DNA of 62,434 nucleotides from a virus. The stretch is taken from positions 1-62,434 of the IMG/VR virus record IMGVR_UViG_3300036859_000414; one strand, 5' to 3'. The notes under the pieces are model-generated. The model was not told the origin of the DNA. It saw only the letters and a list, made by a program, of their open reading frames with translations, and did not search any database. This document shows positions 32,727-40,362 of the stretch, piece by piece. How positions within the stretch are numbered: the stretch's first letter is position 1; each line of letters opens with the position of its first letter. The position numbers and the translations under genes are program-made.

Positions 32727-32938
32727 TTCTGTTTTACCGTGAGAACGGTCGCTCCGTCCTCTGGAATCACGGTCGTGACGAGTGTGTAACCTTCTGCTCC
32801 GACGAGATCCGCTTCTGTGACGATGATCGCTTCGTCCTCCTCATGCTGCATGTGAAGAATCACGCCTATAAGAAGCTTCTGCAGCTCTCTCGGCGTCCCT
32901 CCTGCCAGAAGCTGTGCTGCGAGCGGGATCTGAGCCAT
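32723..32938 (-). CDS. Small protein, paralogue of the 29752-30093 C-terminal domain
   Basis: 71 residues from ATG 32938. LLIGVILHMQHEEDEAIIV and the ending TVLTVKQK mirror the C-terminal domain of 29752-30093. Function unknown. Confidence 0.6.
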   Translation of the reverse strand: MAQIPLAAQLLAGGTPRELQKLLIGVILHMQHEEDEAIIVTEADLVGAEGYTLVTTVIPEDGATVLTVKQK

Positions 32939-32939
32939 G

Positions 32940-33281
32940 TCACCCTCTGAGAAGAGCAGTGGTCTTCGAAACGCGCCCTTGTAGGTCGTAGGTCTCTGTA
33001 AGTTCGCGTTCAGAGGGCCTTTTACGTTGAGCCATGACGGACTGAACGAAACGGACGATATCCCTATCGGAGGAGGCGCCAACTGCGTATAGGAGATAGG
33101 TCTCGATGTCGTCCAGCCTACGAATCTCTTCCAGAGCGTACTCAATCGCAGAGATCTCCTTCCGCTGCTTGGTGACATCTTTCTTCCTTTCGAGCTTCAA
33201 GACTACACGCTCTCGCAGCATGAGAGAACGAGCTTCGAGTCGTTCTCGACGCGCCTTCACTCTTGATGCGAAACGTCTCAT
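32940..33281 (-). CDS. Basic helical protein, 113 residues
   Basis: Arg/Lys-rich helices (RRFASRVKARRERLEARSL) in the first 70 residues and mixed later. Possible nucleic-acid binding. ATGA overlap with the membrane gene upstream. Confidence 0.6.
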   Translation of the reverse strand: MRRFASRVKARRERLEARSLMLRERVVLKLERKKDVTKQRKEISAIEYALEEIRRLDDIETYLLYAVGASSDRDIVRFVQSVMAQRKRPSERELTETYDLQGRVSKTTALLRG

Positions 33282-33436
33282 AGTCCCATCCGAACGACGA
33301 GGATCGATAGCAAGATAGCCACAGCCGTGAAGAGGATACCGTTCCGAGGGCTCAGTCGGTGTACTACAGCATCACGACAGAACTCCTGCAGCGTGAGTGC
33401 AACTATGATCGCTATGACTTCCGTCCAGAAGGGCAT
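33278..33436 (-). CDS. 52-residue two-helix membrane protein
   Basis: ATG at 33436 (the base next to the preceding stop), TGA overlapping the next ATG. Two hydrophobic segments (VIAIIVALTLQEF and GILFTAVAILLSILVVRMG) with a basic loop between. Inner-membrane; function unknown. Confidence 0.6.
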   Translation of the reverse strand: MPFWTEVIAIIVALTLQEFCRDAVVHRLSPRNGILFTAVAILLSILVVRMGL

Positions 33437-33688
33437 CTAGCTTTTCTCCTCTTCTCTCTTCGCGTCGAGACGACCCAGAAGTACGACTCCGAACTTCTCG
33501 TACATTCGTTGCTTCGTGCGATTGATCCCTCTAAACTTCTTGCACGAGCACTTCTTGCCGTTGCAACTGCCTGTGCCGTTCCAGTTATGGGCTCCGTTCA
33601 CGTGTCCACACAAGCACTGTGTGAATTCTGGTCCAGAAGAGAACTCGATCGCTACTTCTCGCAGAAGAGCGAACGTCTTCTCGTCCAC
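33437..33688 (-). CDS. Cys-rich zinc-site protein, 83 residues
   Basis: CLCGHVNGAHNW...GSCNGKKCSCKKF: five Cys and two His in 30 residues. The rest is basic. Coupled by one-base overlap to the upstream gene. Function unknown. Confidence 0.65.
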   Translation of the reverse strand: MDEKTFALLREVAIEFSSGPEFTQCLCGHVNGAHNWNGTGSCNGKKCSCKKFRGINRTKQRMYEKFGVVLLGRLDAKREEEKS

Positions 33689-34158
33689 TATTTCTCCTCT
33701 AAGAGGGACATAATGTGCGCCGCCAGAGCTTCGAAGTTCGAACCTCGATGCGTGTGTCGAAGGACGTCTAGCACTCTCTGTCTTACTTCGTACGACGTAT
33801 ACTTGCTAAGTAGCCAGTCGATGTAGTCCTGTGTGTCTTTGTCGGACCAGGAGACCGACTTGCTGCTGAGAGAGTACATGCCGTGCGGGAGTGTGTTCGT
33901 GATCTTGAGTGCGAGAGCATACTCCTTCGTATCTTGCTGGACTCTTTTCCTTCCTTGGCACTCTATGCACTTGTAGACGATGCCGTATCCCTTTCCCGAA
34001 TCCTCCTCTGTCTCACCTACTCCATCGCACGTCTCGCACTTCTTCCACTCACCTGCGATCTTTCGCACCCAGACGCCTTGGTGTCTCACCCAGAGGTCTG
34101 GCCGCTCTGCGAGATGTTCTTCGAGCTCCTGGACCTCCGAGCGAGACAGTATCTTCAT
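33688..34158 (-). CDS. DnaJ-like zinc-finger protein
   Basis: 156 residues. CETCDGVGETEE...YKCIECQGRKR is one CxxCxGxG pair of DnaJ type. N-terminal helix-rich part and C-terminal helical domain. No J domain (no HPD), so it is not a full co-chaperone. Function unknown. Confidence 0.65.
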   Translation of the reverse strand: MKILSRSEVQELEEHLAERPDLWVRHQGVWVRKIAGEWKKCETCDGVGETEEDSGKGYGIVYKCIECQGRKRVQQDTKEYALALKITNTLPHGMYSLSSKSVSWSDKDTQDYIDWLLSKYTSYEVRQRVLDVLRHTHRGSNFEALAAHIMSLLEEK

Positions 34159-34167
34159 CGTGTTCTC

Positions 34168-34395
34168 CTACGATGCCCTTCGTGCAAGTTGTAGACGCTT
34201 TCTCTTCCTTTCGAGATATGCAGGAGGAGTAAGGCCCAAGACGCGCAGCATCTTCTGCTCCATGAGCCAATTGGCAGAGACACCATGCGCTCTCGCCGCA
34301 AGCTTGATCCCTTCCTTGACAGAGTGCGGAAAGGCGCAGTAGACCCTCTCACGCACTTTGCCACTTCTCAGCTTCGGAGCGATTTCGCGAGACAT
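34168..34395 (-). CDS. Ribbon-helix-helix-like basic protein
   Basis: 75 residues. A strand region (RVYCAFPHSVKEGIKLAARA) followed by HGVSANWLMEQKML resembles Arc/MetJ-type DNA binding, with a basic tail. Possibly an early regulator. Confidence 0.55.
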   Translation of the reverse strand: MSREIAPKLRSGKVRERVYCAFPHSVKEGIKLAARAHGVSANWLMEQKMLRVLGLTPPAYLERKRKRLQLARRAS

Positions 34396-34397
34396 GA

Positions 34398-34613
34398 TCA
34401 GAGTGCCTTGAGGAAGACGCGAAGCACGTTGCCTTCCTGCTCGATCTCAGCGATCCGGACCTTCGCTCCGATCTTCGCGAGTTCGATCAGCTTGGCTCTC
34501 GGCGTCTTCTTCAGAAGGTAGTCGATACGCTGCGTTTTCGACGTTCTCTTCGCTTCCCGTGCCATCTTGGCTCGAGTCTTCGCAGCTTTCTTCGACATCG
34601 CCTTCACCTTCAT
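34398..34613 (-). CDS. Basic small protein, 71 residues
   Basis: Lys/Arg-rich N-terminus (MSKKAAKTRAKMAREAKRTS) and a short alpha/beta end. ATGA overlap with the micro-gene upstream. Probably nucleic-acid binding. Confidence 0.6.
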   Translation of the reverse strand: MKVKAMSKKAAKTRAKMAREAKRTSKTQRIDYLLKKTPRAKLIELAKIGAKVRIAEIEQEGNVLRVFLKAL

Positions 34614-34660
34614 TCGGGACGCTGTGTCCAGTGCACTGCCATCTTCTCATCCTTCTTCAT
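34610..34660 (-). CDS. 16-residue micro-gene (MKKDEKMAVHWTQRPE)
   Basis: ATG at 34660 overlaps the upstream TGA (ATGA) and its own TGA overlaps the next ATG (ATGA), with GAAGGAAGG upstream. Coupling on both sides argues that it is translated. It may act as a peptide or only carry ribosomes between its neighbours. Confidence 0.5.
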   Translation of the reverse strand: MKKDEKMAVHWTQRPE

Positions 34661-34893
34661 GACCTTCGTCCTTCCTTCAAGAGGCCTCGATCTCTCGCCG
34701 CACGGAGAACTGCGCTGTCACGCGCTTTCTCAGCCGCGCTGGCAGAAATCGCCTCGACGTCGAGCGTGATCTTCGGAGTGAGCGTCCCAGTGATATTCAC
34801 CACATGAGACGTAGTCTGAGCGTGCTGTTCAGCCTTCTCTAACGCACCGCTAGAGAAGCCGCACTTACAGGCGTAGAAGAGCGTAATCGCCAT
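34657..34893 (-). CDS. C2H2-like zinc-finger protein, 78 residues
   Basis: YACKCGFSSGALEKAEQHAQTTSH fits a single Cys2-His2-like finger; the rest is helical. Ribosome site AAAGGAC upstream. Function unknown. Confidence 0.65.
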   Translation of the reverse strand: MAITLFYACKCGFSSGALEKAEQHAQTTSHVVNITGTLTPKITLDVEAISASAAEKARDSAVLRAARDRGLLKEGRRS

Positions 34894-34908
34894 GACGCCA
34901 AGTCCTTT

Positions 34909-35091
34909 CTAGCGCCGTGACGATGAACTTACGAGCTCAGGTCTCCGAGGAGGTGGGCGTCGTGCAGTGTCGTTTTCGTACGACGATGGAGAGCCGTAGA
35001 AGACGCCTCCATGTCTGCGACACAACCCGTTTGAAGGAAGGTGACGTGCTCTGCGGACTTTCTGGCACGTCTTACAGAAGAACCGTTTCAT
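34909..35091 (-). CDS. Zinc-motif protein, 60 residues
   Basis: FFCKTCQKVRRARHL...CRRHGG: a CxxC plus later Cys/His. Basic, with a Pro/Arg/Ser-rich end. Ribosome site AAAGGACG upstream. Function unknown. Confidence 0.6.
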   Translation of the reverse strand: MKRFFCKTCQKVRRARHLPSNGLCRRHGGVFYGSPSSYENDTARRPPPRRPELVSSSSRR

Positions 35092-35786
35092 AGCCTCGTC
35101 CTTTCGGAGCTAGAGGTGTTACGTTAACAGTAAAGGACCGTCGAGACTCCAATGGTATCTGCACCTACCTCGCCTCGACGGGAGACATCGAAGGAATGCA
35201 GCCCTCGATGAATAACGTGAGCCTCTTAGAGAGCCACTCAGGTTGATAAGACCTTTCGTGCCTTTCTAGCTCGTCTCCGACTTGGTTATCAGCCGCCTCT
35301 TCGACGCGTTGATTCTTTTTCTCGACCCAGGGCTCACAGCAAGGTCATGTGGGTCTTCTCGTGGTTTCGGAAGGGCTGTTCGACACAGTTCCCATCACTC
35401 GCCTTACCAACCTAGACCATCATCGCATCAGGGCCGCACCTGTGGATCCGAGTTACAGTCCAACTCTTCCTCACTCTGTAAACCCTGGAGTGACTTATGT
35501 CATCGGCTCTATACGCGAGACGACTTCGTTCCCTTCTGCTCTTACGAACCTGGCACCCACTGCCATCGTCGGGGATGTCCCCGATCTTTCGAGCTCTCGT
35601 ACGCTCAATAGACCTCTCCAAGCCCTCCCGCCGTGCCAGGACGGAATGTCCCAGGACAGCAGCCCGAAGAGGTCCACTCAACGTACGAGAGACGGAAAGC
35701 CGAATGGAGTGACTCATTCGAACCTTCCGTCTCCCAACCCCGTATTCGTCGCGTATCGTTCCGCGAGACTTGCCGAGGAGGCCTTT
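35092..35786. other. Long non-coding stretch, about 695 bases
   Basis: Open frames on both strands are Ser/Arg/Pro-rich, lack ribosome sites and overlap one another, so I call no gene. It contains a TCGGGGATGTCCCCGA inverted repeat near 35570 and a GGCCT/AGGCC hairpin (35780-35793) straddling the stop of the next gene. I looked for tRNA arms and found none complete. It could be a structured RNA, a degraded gene, or an origin/packaging-related spacer. Confidence 0.4.
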
Positions 35787-36050
35787 CTAGGCCGTGACAG
35801 CCGCCGGAGCCGCTTCCGTGCTCTCGGCAGGAATGAGACCCTTCTGCTTCGCCAGCGCGAGAATCGCGGCATTGGTCTTGCGCCGCTTCGCTTCACGCTC
35901 ACGCATCTTCGCCTTCGCCTCGGGCGTCTGCCGCTGCTTCGCGCGATCGCGAGCCGCCGCGTTCCTCGCCTGAATCTCCAGTGCGGCCTTCGCGAGGTCC
36001 TCGTCGCTGAGCTGGCCGACTTCCGATGCAATCTCGTCGAGCATGTTCAT
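35787..36050 (-). CDS. Strongly codon-biased helical protein, 87 residues
   Basis: Ala/Lys/Arg/Glu-rich continuous helix (RDRAKQRQTPEAKAKMRERE). Third positions mostly G/C; preceded by its own promoter-like sequence. Looks like an abundant nucleic-acid-binding or host-takeover protein. No family recognised. Confidence 0.6.
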   Translation of the reverse strand: MNMLDEIASEVGQLSDEDLAKAALEIQARNAAARDRAKQRQTPEAKAKMREREAKRRKTNAAILALAKQKGLIPAESTEAAPAAVTA

Positions 36051-36109
36051 GTTGTGTAACTCCTCTTGAGGTTGTGCTCTCCCACGAACTTGTGGTCCAG
36101 ACGAAAGTG

Positions 36110-36138
36110 ATTGTCCTTCCTTTCAAAACGAAAGTCAA
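36110..36138 (-). promoter_or_regulatory. Sigma70-like promoter candidate, leftward
   Basis: Minus strand TTGACT (36138-36133), 17-base spacer, GACAAT (36115-36110). Lies at the 3' end of the upstream gene and would drive the codon-biased gene at 36050. Confidence 0.5.
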
Positions 36139-36929
36139 GCGTTTTCTTCAGAAATTTCGTTCTCAACCTCCTCGGGGAGGGCTACTCTGTTTGGCAAACC
36201 GAGGACTGCATCGCGTGCCTGTTTGAGCGCCTCTTCCATCTCGACACCGCCAACGGTATGAAGGAGTTCGGCCTGAGAGAGGATCTTCTTCATCACGTCG
36301 GGATCGGACAGAAGTTGTGCGAGCTTGTCGTCGATGTCCGTGATACGAGGAAAGAGGATCTGCTTCGCAAGCGCTTCTACTTCCTCGGGTGGGAGCGAGT
36401 CCTTTGCGCTTCTCAGAACCTGACGACTCTTCGCAGCGCTCTTTCTCGCAGCTTGCTTCCTCTTCTCTCTGTTCACGGGATCGTTGTAGTACCTCTTTCT
36501 ATACTCCACCGTTCCAGCAGGCACGCCATACTTGTTCCTCTTAGTCCTTCCGTCTCCTTCTTCTCTCGCTCCAGGTATCTGGACGAGCATAACGTTCTCG
36601 ATCTTGTTGTGAACTGGATTCCCATCCAGCCACTTCGGCTCAAGGATGAGAGGTAGCAGACCGTAACGAAGCGTCGCAAGCAGAAAGAGTTCAGGAGCAC
36701 ATCTCCCGTCTGACTCTCTCCTACACCACAAGGACCTTCGGTACGGAGATCGATACTTGTACTCCTCGAGCGCAGCGTACGCCGTGAAGCCTTGGGCTCG
36801 AAGAGCTTCATCGAACAGATCGACCTCTTGATGAACAGCGCTCGAGAACGTAGGCTTCCCTTCGTTCGTGAGGAGGTCGATGACTTGTAGTTCCTGCTCG
36901 CCAATCGGGTGGAGGGTGGTGTCAGTCAT
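36135..36929 (-). CDS. Hypothetical protein, 264 residues, weak HNH resemblance
   Basis: A central segment KWLDGNPVHNKIENVMLV recalls the Asn/His tail of HNH nucleases, followed by a basic helix (RKRYYNDPVNREKRKQAARK) and an acidic C-terminus (EEVENEISEENA). Second gene of the leftward arm. Could be a DNA-binding or nuclease early protein; the catalytic first His is not evident. Confidence 0.55.
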   Translation of the reverse strand: MTDTTLHPIGEQELQVIDLLTNEGKPTFSSAVHQEVDLFDEALRAQGFTAYAALEEYKYRSPYRRSLWCRRESDGRCAPELFLLATLRYGLLPLILEPKWLDGNPVHNKIENVMLVQIPGAREEGDGRTKRNKYGVPAGTVEYRKRYYNDPVNREKRKQAARKSAAKSRQVLRSAKDSLPPEEVEALAKQILFPRITDIDDKLAQLLSDPDVMKKILSQAELLHTVGGVEMEEALKQARDAVLGLPNRVALPEEVENEISEENA

Positions 36930-37120
36930 TTGAAAGCGATTTTACATGATTCCACTGCGGAAATCAACTCGATTAGTTCTCTATGATCAACCCGACGAGG
37001 ATTCTTGTTCGTCGAGAGGACACCTATCTTTCTGCGAAAGCACGGAGAGTTGCAGGACGCCTTACTACGAAGCAGTTCGAACAAAGTTCTCTCGTTCTCT
37101 GCCGTTAGATCATAGAGCAC
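36926..37120 (-). CDS. First leftward gene, 64 residues
   Basis: ATGA overlap with the next gene. Helical with basic middle (NSPCFRRKIGVLSTNKNPRR). First early gene after the divergent region; function unknown. Confidence 0.5.
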   Translation of the reverse strand: MLYDLTAENERTLFELLRSKASCNSPCFRRKIGVLSTNKNPRRVDHRELIELISAVESCKIAFK

Positions 37121-37261
37121 AAAGTCCTCCTGGGTCGATCAACTTCCGTCGAATAACCCGCGTAAAATGCGGCGATTTTTCACGTTTCGCAACTTTCGAA
37201 AGTATGCTCTACCGAGGACGCGAGGACGCCTAGTGCTTCTATCGAAGTTCTCGCGCCTTTA

Positions 37262-37298
37262 GGTCTAGATATAGATAAATATATTTATATATACCTAT
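37262..37298. other. AT-rich tract (possible unwinding element)
   Basis: About 37 bases almost wholly A/T in an otherwise GC-rich genome, located in the divergent region. Typical of a replication-origin unwinding element or a strong promoter; function is inferred. Confidence 0.45.
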
Positions 37299-37389
37299 TC
37301 TTCGTTCGACGTGGGAATTATCTCTCACGGGCACACGGGACGTCCTCGATCCTTCGGGTGGTAAACATTAGAAGTTTGCCCAACCCGTA

Positions 37390-37405
37390 AAATCCGTACG
37401 GATTT
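37390..37405. promoter_or_regulatory. Perfect palindrome AAATCCGTACGGATTT
   Basis: Sixteen-base exact palindrome between the arms, about 110 bases upstream of the late promoter. Suits a dimeric repressor or initiator protein. No second full copy was seen. Confidence 0.5.
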
Positions 37406-37517
37406 CATCGATTTTGGCGTGAAAGTTCCCAACCCAGCGTCGAACATTCATCTCGTTCTCTAACAATTGAGCACAGAGAATCCTTCGGAAAGATGATCGA
37501 GCTACCACTGCGGACGG

Positions 37518-37546
37518 TTGACCTTTTGGCCCAGACCCTGTATAAT
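37518..37546 (+). promoter_or_regulatory. Near-consensus sigma70 promoter, rightward
   Basis: TTGACC (37518-37523), exact 17-base spacer, TATAAT (37541-37546). Transcription should begin near 37553, one base before the ATG of the first gene, so that message would be leaderless. Confidence 0.8.
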
Positions 37547-37553
37547 GTGTATC

Positions 37554-37979
37554 ATGAGTCGAGGTGTAGTCCAGAGTTACGTTGACAGGCTCCTTCGAAG
37601 GAGCAAGAGAGTCGGCTTCGCTGTGTACTTCGTAGTGCAGAGCGAGCAGGTGATCTACGTAGGATGCACTTCGAGTCTCACTCAAAGGACTCGAGCCCAT
37701 CGGAAGCGATGGGGAGCTGCTGTAGACGTTCGAACACAGTGCGTCGTCGAGACTCAAGCTGAAGGAGAACGACTCGAGTGGGAACTGGTGCAGAAGCTAC
37801 GAGGTCGAGGAGTGTTCCTTTGGAATGACGTTATTCCACGAGGCGGTAGATCTCCAAATGCAGCTGGTGGGAGACGGCTTGTAGACGGTCATCTGCGTAG
37901 AGTACAAACGGCAGAGGATCGTGCTGCAGTTCGACGAGGCATAGAAGGCGGAGCCATGATGGCTCTGATAGACAAATGA
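37554..37979 (+). CDS. GIY-YIG endonuclease-like protein
   Basis: 141 residues from ATG 37554. VYFVVQSEQVIYVGCTSSL holds the GIY/YIG pair in variant form (VYF...IYVG), then TQRTRAHRKR with the expected Arg/His; Glu follows near 75. A basic tail follows. It is the first gene of the rightward arm and lies just before terminase-linked genes. Free-standing homing or packaging-related nuclease are both possible. Confidence 0.75.
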   Translation: MSRGVVQSYVDRLLRRSKRVGFAVYFVVQSEQVIYVGCTSSLTQRTRAHRKRWGAAVDVRTQCVVETQAEGERLEWELVQKLRGRGVFLWNDVIPRGGRSPNAAGGRRLVDGHLRRVQTAEDRAAVRRGIEGGAMMALIDK

Positions 37980-38284
37980 CTTCCTTTGACAAACTCTCCG
38001 ACGTGCATGTGGTTGCGAGAGAAAGAGCGAGAGAGGACTTCGCGTACTTTGCGAATCACGTGATGGGCGCTGGTCTTCCGGACGAGGCCTGTGTGGTCGT
38101 GCAGAAGTGTATCGAAAGAGGATCGGTCTCCTCGATCATCCAGTTCGACCTGCCAAAGCACAAGCTCAATGCCCTTCAGAACGCAGCGCATGGATGGGCA
38201 TCTCTGATCGAGAGAGACCTGCCGACGGACTACTCCTTCCAGCCGTCTTCGACGTACGTCTGGCTTTTCGGAGAAGCAGCATGA
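37976..38284 (+). CDS. Hypothetical protein upstream of terminase, 102 residues
   Basis: ATGA overlaps on both sides. Mostly helical (RERAREDFAYFANHVMG) with a Trp-rich end. Position in front of the terminase genes suggests a packaging role, but no motif supports it. Confidence 0.55.
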   Translation: MTSFDKLSDVHVVARERAREDFAYFANHVMGAGLPDEACVVVQKCIERGSVSSIIQFDLPKHKLNALQNAAHGWASLIERDLPTDYSFQPSSTYVWLFGEAA

Positions 38285-38682
38285 GCGAGCCGTTCTATTC
38301 TCTGAAAGGTGGAGCGACGGCTCTCACGCGCGGAGAGGGTCAGGCCTTCGCGCGTAGCATCCTGAACTCTCAGGCCTATCGCGACGACTTGAAGCTTCGC
38401 GCGTCGCAGGGAAAGCTCGCTCCTGCTGTGGAAGTGATGCTGTGGCACTATGGTTACGGGAAGCCCGTTGAGCAGGTGAACATCAACGTCACTCCGGGCA
38501 CCGAAGACCTTGCATCTCTTCCCATCGACGAACTACACCGCAGAGCTCTCGAGCTCGAACGGTATCTCGCAGAGGCAGTGCAACTGGCTGAAGCGATTCC
38601 GGCAGAGATCCTGTACGGGACTGCACCAGGAGCTGCTTCTGCGAACTACGACTCGAAAGACACTACAAACGTCACTCACTAG
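38281..38682 (+). CDS. Putative small terminase subunit-like protein
   Basis: 133 residues; ATG at 38281 couples to the previous stop. Helical: RSILNSQAYRDDLKLRASQG, then EVMLWHYGYGKPV, a pattern often seen in the gene directly ahead of phage large terminases. No clear helix-turn-helix. Assigned mainly by position. Confidence 0.5.
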   Translation: MSEPFYSLKGGATALTRGEGQAFARSILNSQAYRDDLKLRASQGKLAPAVEVMLWHYGYGKPVEQVNINVTPGTEDLASLPIDELHRRALELERYLAEAVQLAEAIPAEILYGTAPGAASANYDSKDTTNVTH

Positions 38683-38685
38683 TCG

Positions 38686-40362
38686 TTGCTGACTCAAACG
38701 TCTCCCTCCCTCTTCGAGTCACTCGACCCGGCCCGCAAGAAACTCGCTTACGAGCGAGCAGCGGAACGGGTCCGAGAGATCCTTTCTTCCGCACCTCCTC
38801 TGCTCGCCGCTTACCAGCTCGAGATGCGGAGGAGAAGGTGGTTCGATGATCCAGGTCTCTGGGCCAAAGAGCGGTTAGGAGACGTGCTCTGGTCTGGTCA
38901 GCTGAAGATCATCCAGTCCGTTCACGATCATCGAAAGACTGCAGCGCCCACCTGCCATGAGATCGGAAAGAGTTACGGCGCTTCTATCGTAGCCGGTTGG
39001 TGGCTAGACGTCCACAATCCCGGTGACGCATTCGTCGTCACTACAGCACCCACAAACCCACAGGTCCGAGTCATTCTCTGGAAGGAGATCGGACGAGTCC
39101 ACTCTCGCGGCAACCTCAAAGGCCGTGTCAACCAGACAGAGTGGAAGATGGACGTACGAGATCCGAAGACAGGTCTCGTGAAGGAAGAGACTGTTGCGAT
39201 GGGCAGGAAGCCCAACGACTACTCTCCTACGTCCTTTCAGGGCATTCATGCGCCCTTTGTTCTTGTCATCGTGGATGAAGCGAATGGCGTACGAGGTTTG
39301 TGGGAAGCTCTGGACAGTGTGATCGCGAACGACAACTCGAAGCTCCTCGCCATCGGCAACCCCGACGATCCTTCCGGCGAGTTCTACGAAGCCTGTAAAC
39401 CGAACAGCGGCTACAACGTCGTGTCCATCTCTGCCTTCGACTCTCCGAACTTTACAGGAGAGCCGATGCCGAAGGCGGTACTCGACCAGCTCGTAGGAAA
39501 GAAGTATGTCGAAGAGAAGAGGGCGAAGTGGGCTCCCTCTTGGACTTGGACCCCAGACGGACGGAGGTGTGTGCCTCCTGCCGATGGTAAGCTCGAGGAT
39601 ACCCATCCCTTCTGGCAGAGCAAGGTCCTGGGCCAATTCCCTGTACAGTCCTCAGTCGGGTCTCTCATCCCCTTGTCGTGGATTCGCCTCGCTCAGGAGA
39701 GGGATCTTGTCCCTTCCGGGCCGAATGTGCTCAGCCTCGACGTGGGAGCTTCTGAAGGCGGAGATCCTTCCTGCTGTGGGCTCAATCAGAACGGACACTT
39801 CCGTATCCTCTATGAGGAAAGGGAGCCCGATACGATGAAGACCACGGGGCGCTTCATCCGTACGTTCGCAGATCCTCGCTACTCTGCTGCGCTTGCGAAA
39901 GTCGACTACATCGGTGTGGGAAGAGGCGTAGTGGATCGGGCCAGAGAACAGAACCTCCCAGTCTTTCCCGTGCAGGTCGGAGAGGGCTCTACGATCGTGC
40001 GCTGCTTGGTCTGCAAGCACGAGTGGGACCACGCTGAGTACTACTCGATGAAGCGGCAGCAGAACAAAGAGCGGTGTCCGCAGTGCGCGAGTGACCTGTT
40101 GATGAAGGTCTTTGCGGATCTTCTCTCACAGATCTGGTGGAAGGTGAGAGAGGAGTTCGAGGCTGGGCGTATCGATCTCGATCCTACAGACGAAGACCTT
40201 GCGGAGCAACTGCTCACCGTGTCTTGGGCGCCAAACTCCAAAGGACAGATCAAGGTCTCGTACGGGACAGGTCCTTCTCCCAACAGGGCGGATGCGCTTA
40301 TGATCTCCTACGCGCCGCAGAATACCTTGGCGCAGATGGACGATGGGATGGTCTCGTGGTAA
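38686..40362 (+). CDS. Terminase large subunit with zinc-finger insertion
   Basis: 558 residues; TTG at 38686 is the only early start, and no ribosome site is evident. ATPase part: Walker A-like CHEIGKSYGA near residue 90, Walker B LVIVDEANG near 200. Nuclease part: LSLDVGASEGGD near 350 with later acidic residues. Cys440-x2-Cys443 and Cys464-x2-Cys467 form a zinc finger inside the nuclease half. It cuts and pumps phage DNA into the procapsid through the portal encoded next but one. Confidence 0.88.
   Translation: MLTQTSPSLFESLDPARKKLAYERAAERVREILSSAPPLLAAYQLEMRRRRWFDDPGLWAKERLGDVLWSGQLKIIQSVHDHRKTAAPTCHEIGKSYGASIVAGWWLDVHNPGDAFVVTTAPTNPQVRVILWKEIGRVHSRGNLKGRVNQTEWKMDVRDPKTGLVKEETVAMGRKPNDYSPTSFQGIHAPFVLVIVDEANGVRGLWEALDSVIANDNSKLLAIGNPDDPSGEFYEACKPNSGYNVVSISAFDSPNFTGEPMPKAVLDQLVGKKYVEEKRAKWAPSWTWTPDGRRCVPPADGKLEDTHPFWQSKVLGQFPVQSSVGSLIPLSWIRLAQERDLVPSGPNVLSLDVGASEGGDPSCCGLNQNGHFRILYEEREPDTMKTTGRFIRTFADPRYSAALAKVDYIGVGRGVVDRAREQNLPVFPVQVGEGSTIVRCLVCKHEWDHAEYYSMKRQQNKERCPQCASDLLMKVFADLLSQIWWKVREEFEAGRIDLDPTDEDLAEQLLTVSWAPNSKGQIKVSYGTGPSPNRADALMISYAPQNTLAQMDDGMVSW

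Larger units (their letters stand above)
37121..37517. other. Divergent control region / origin candidate
   Basis: About 400 bases between the two transcription arms, without a convincing gene. It contains an AT-rich tract (37262-37298), a perfect 16-base palindrome (37390-37405) and two CGTAAAAT motifs (around 37160 and 37386). It should hold the leftward early promoter, but I could not place one with confidence. Confidence 0.55.

Noticed and set aside
35412-35717. Possible tRNA-like arms in the non-coding stretch
   Set aside because: An anticodon-like loop (GACTGTAACTC) was seen near 35460 on the minus strand, but no matching T-arm, D-arm or acceptor stem could be found.
35349-36059. Rightward 236-codon frame across the long non-coding stretch
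   Set aside because: Ser/Pro/Arg-rich, no ribosome site, and it runs over the well-supported leftward gene at 35787-36050.
36135-36929. Call of a true HNH nuclease for this gene
   Set aside because: Only the Asn-rich tail resembles HNH; the leading His-His and zinc cysteines are missing, so it was left as hypothetical.
37368-37451. 27-codon leftward frame in the divergent region (MNVRRWVGNFHAKIDE...)
   Set aside because: Protein-like composition but no ribosome site, and it covers the palindrome; more likely chance in a control region.
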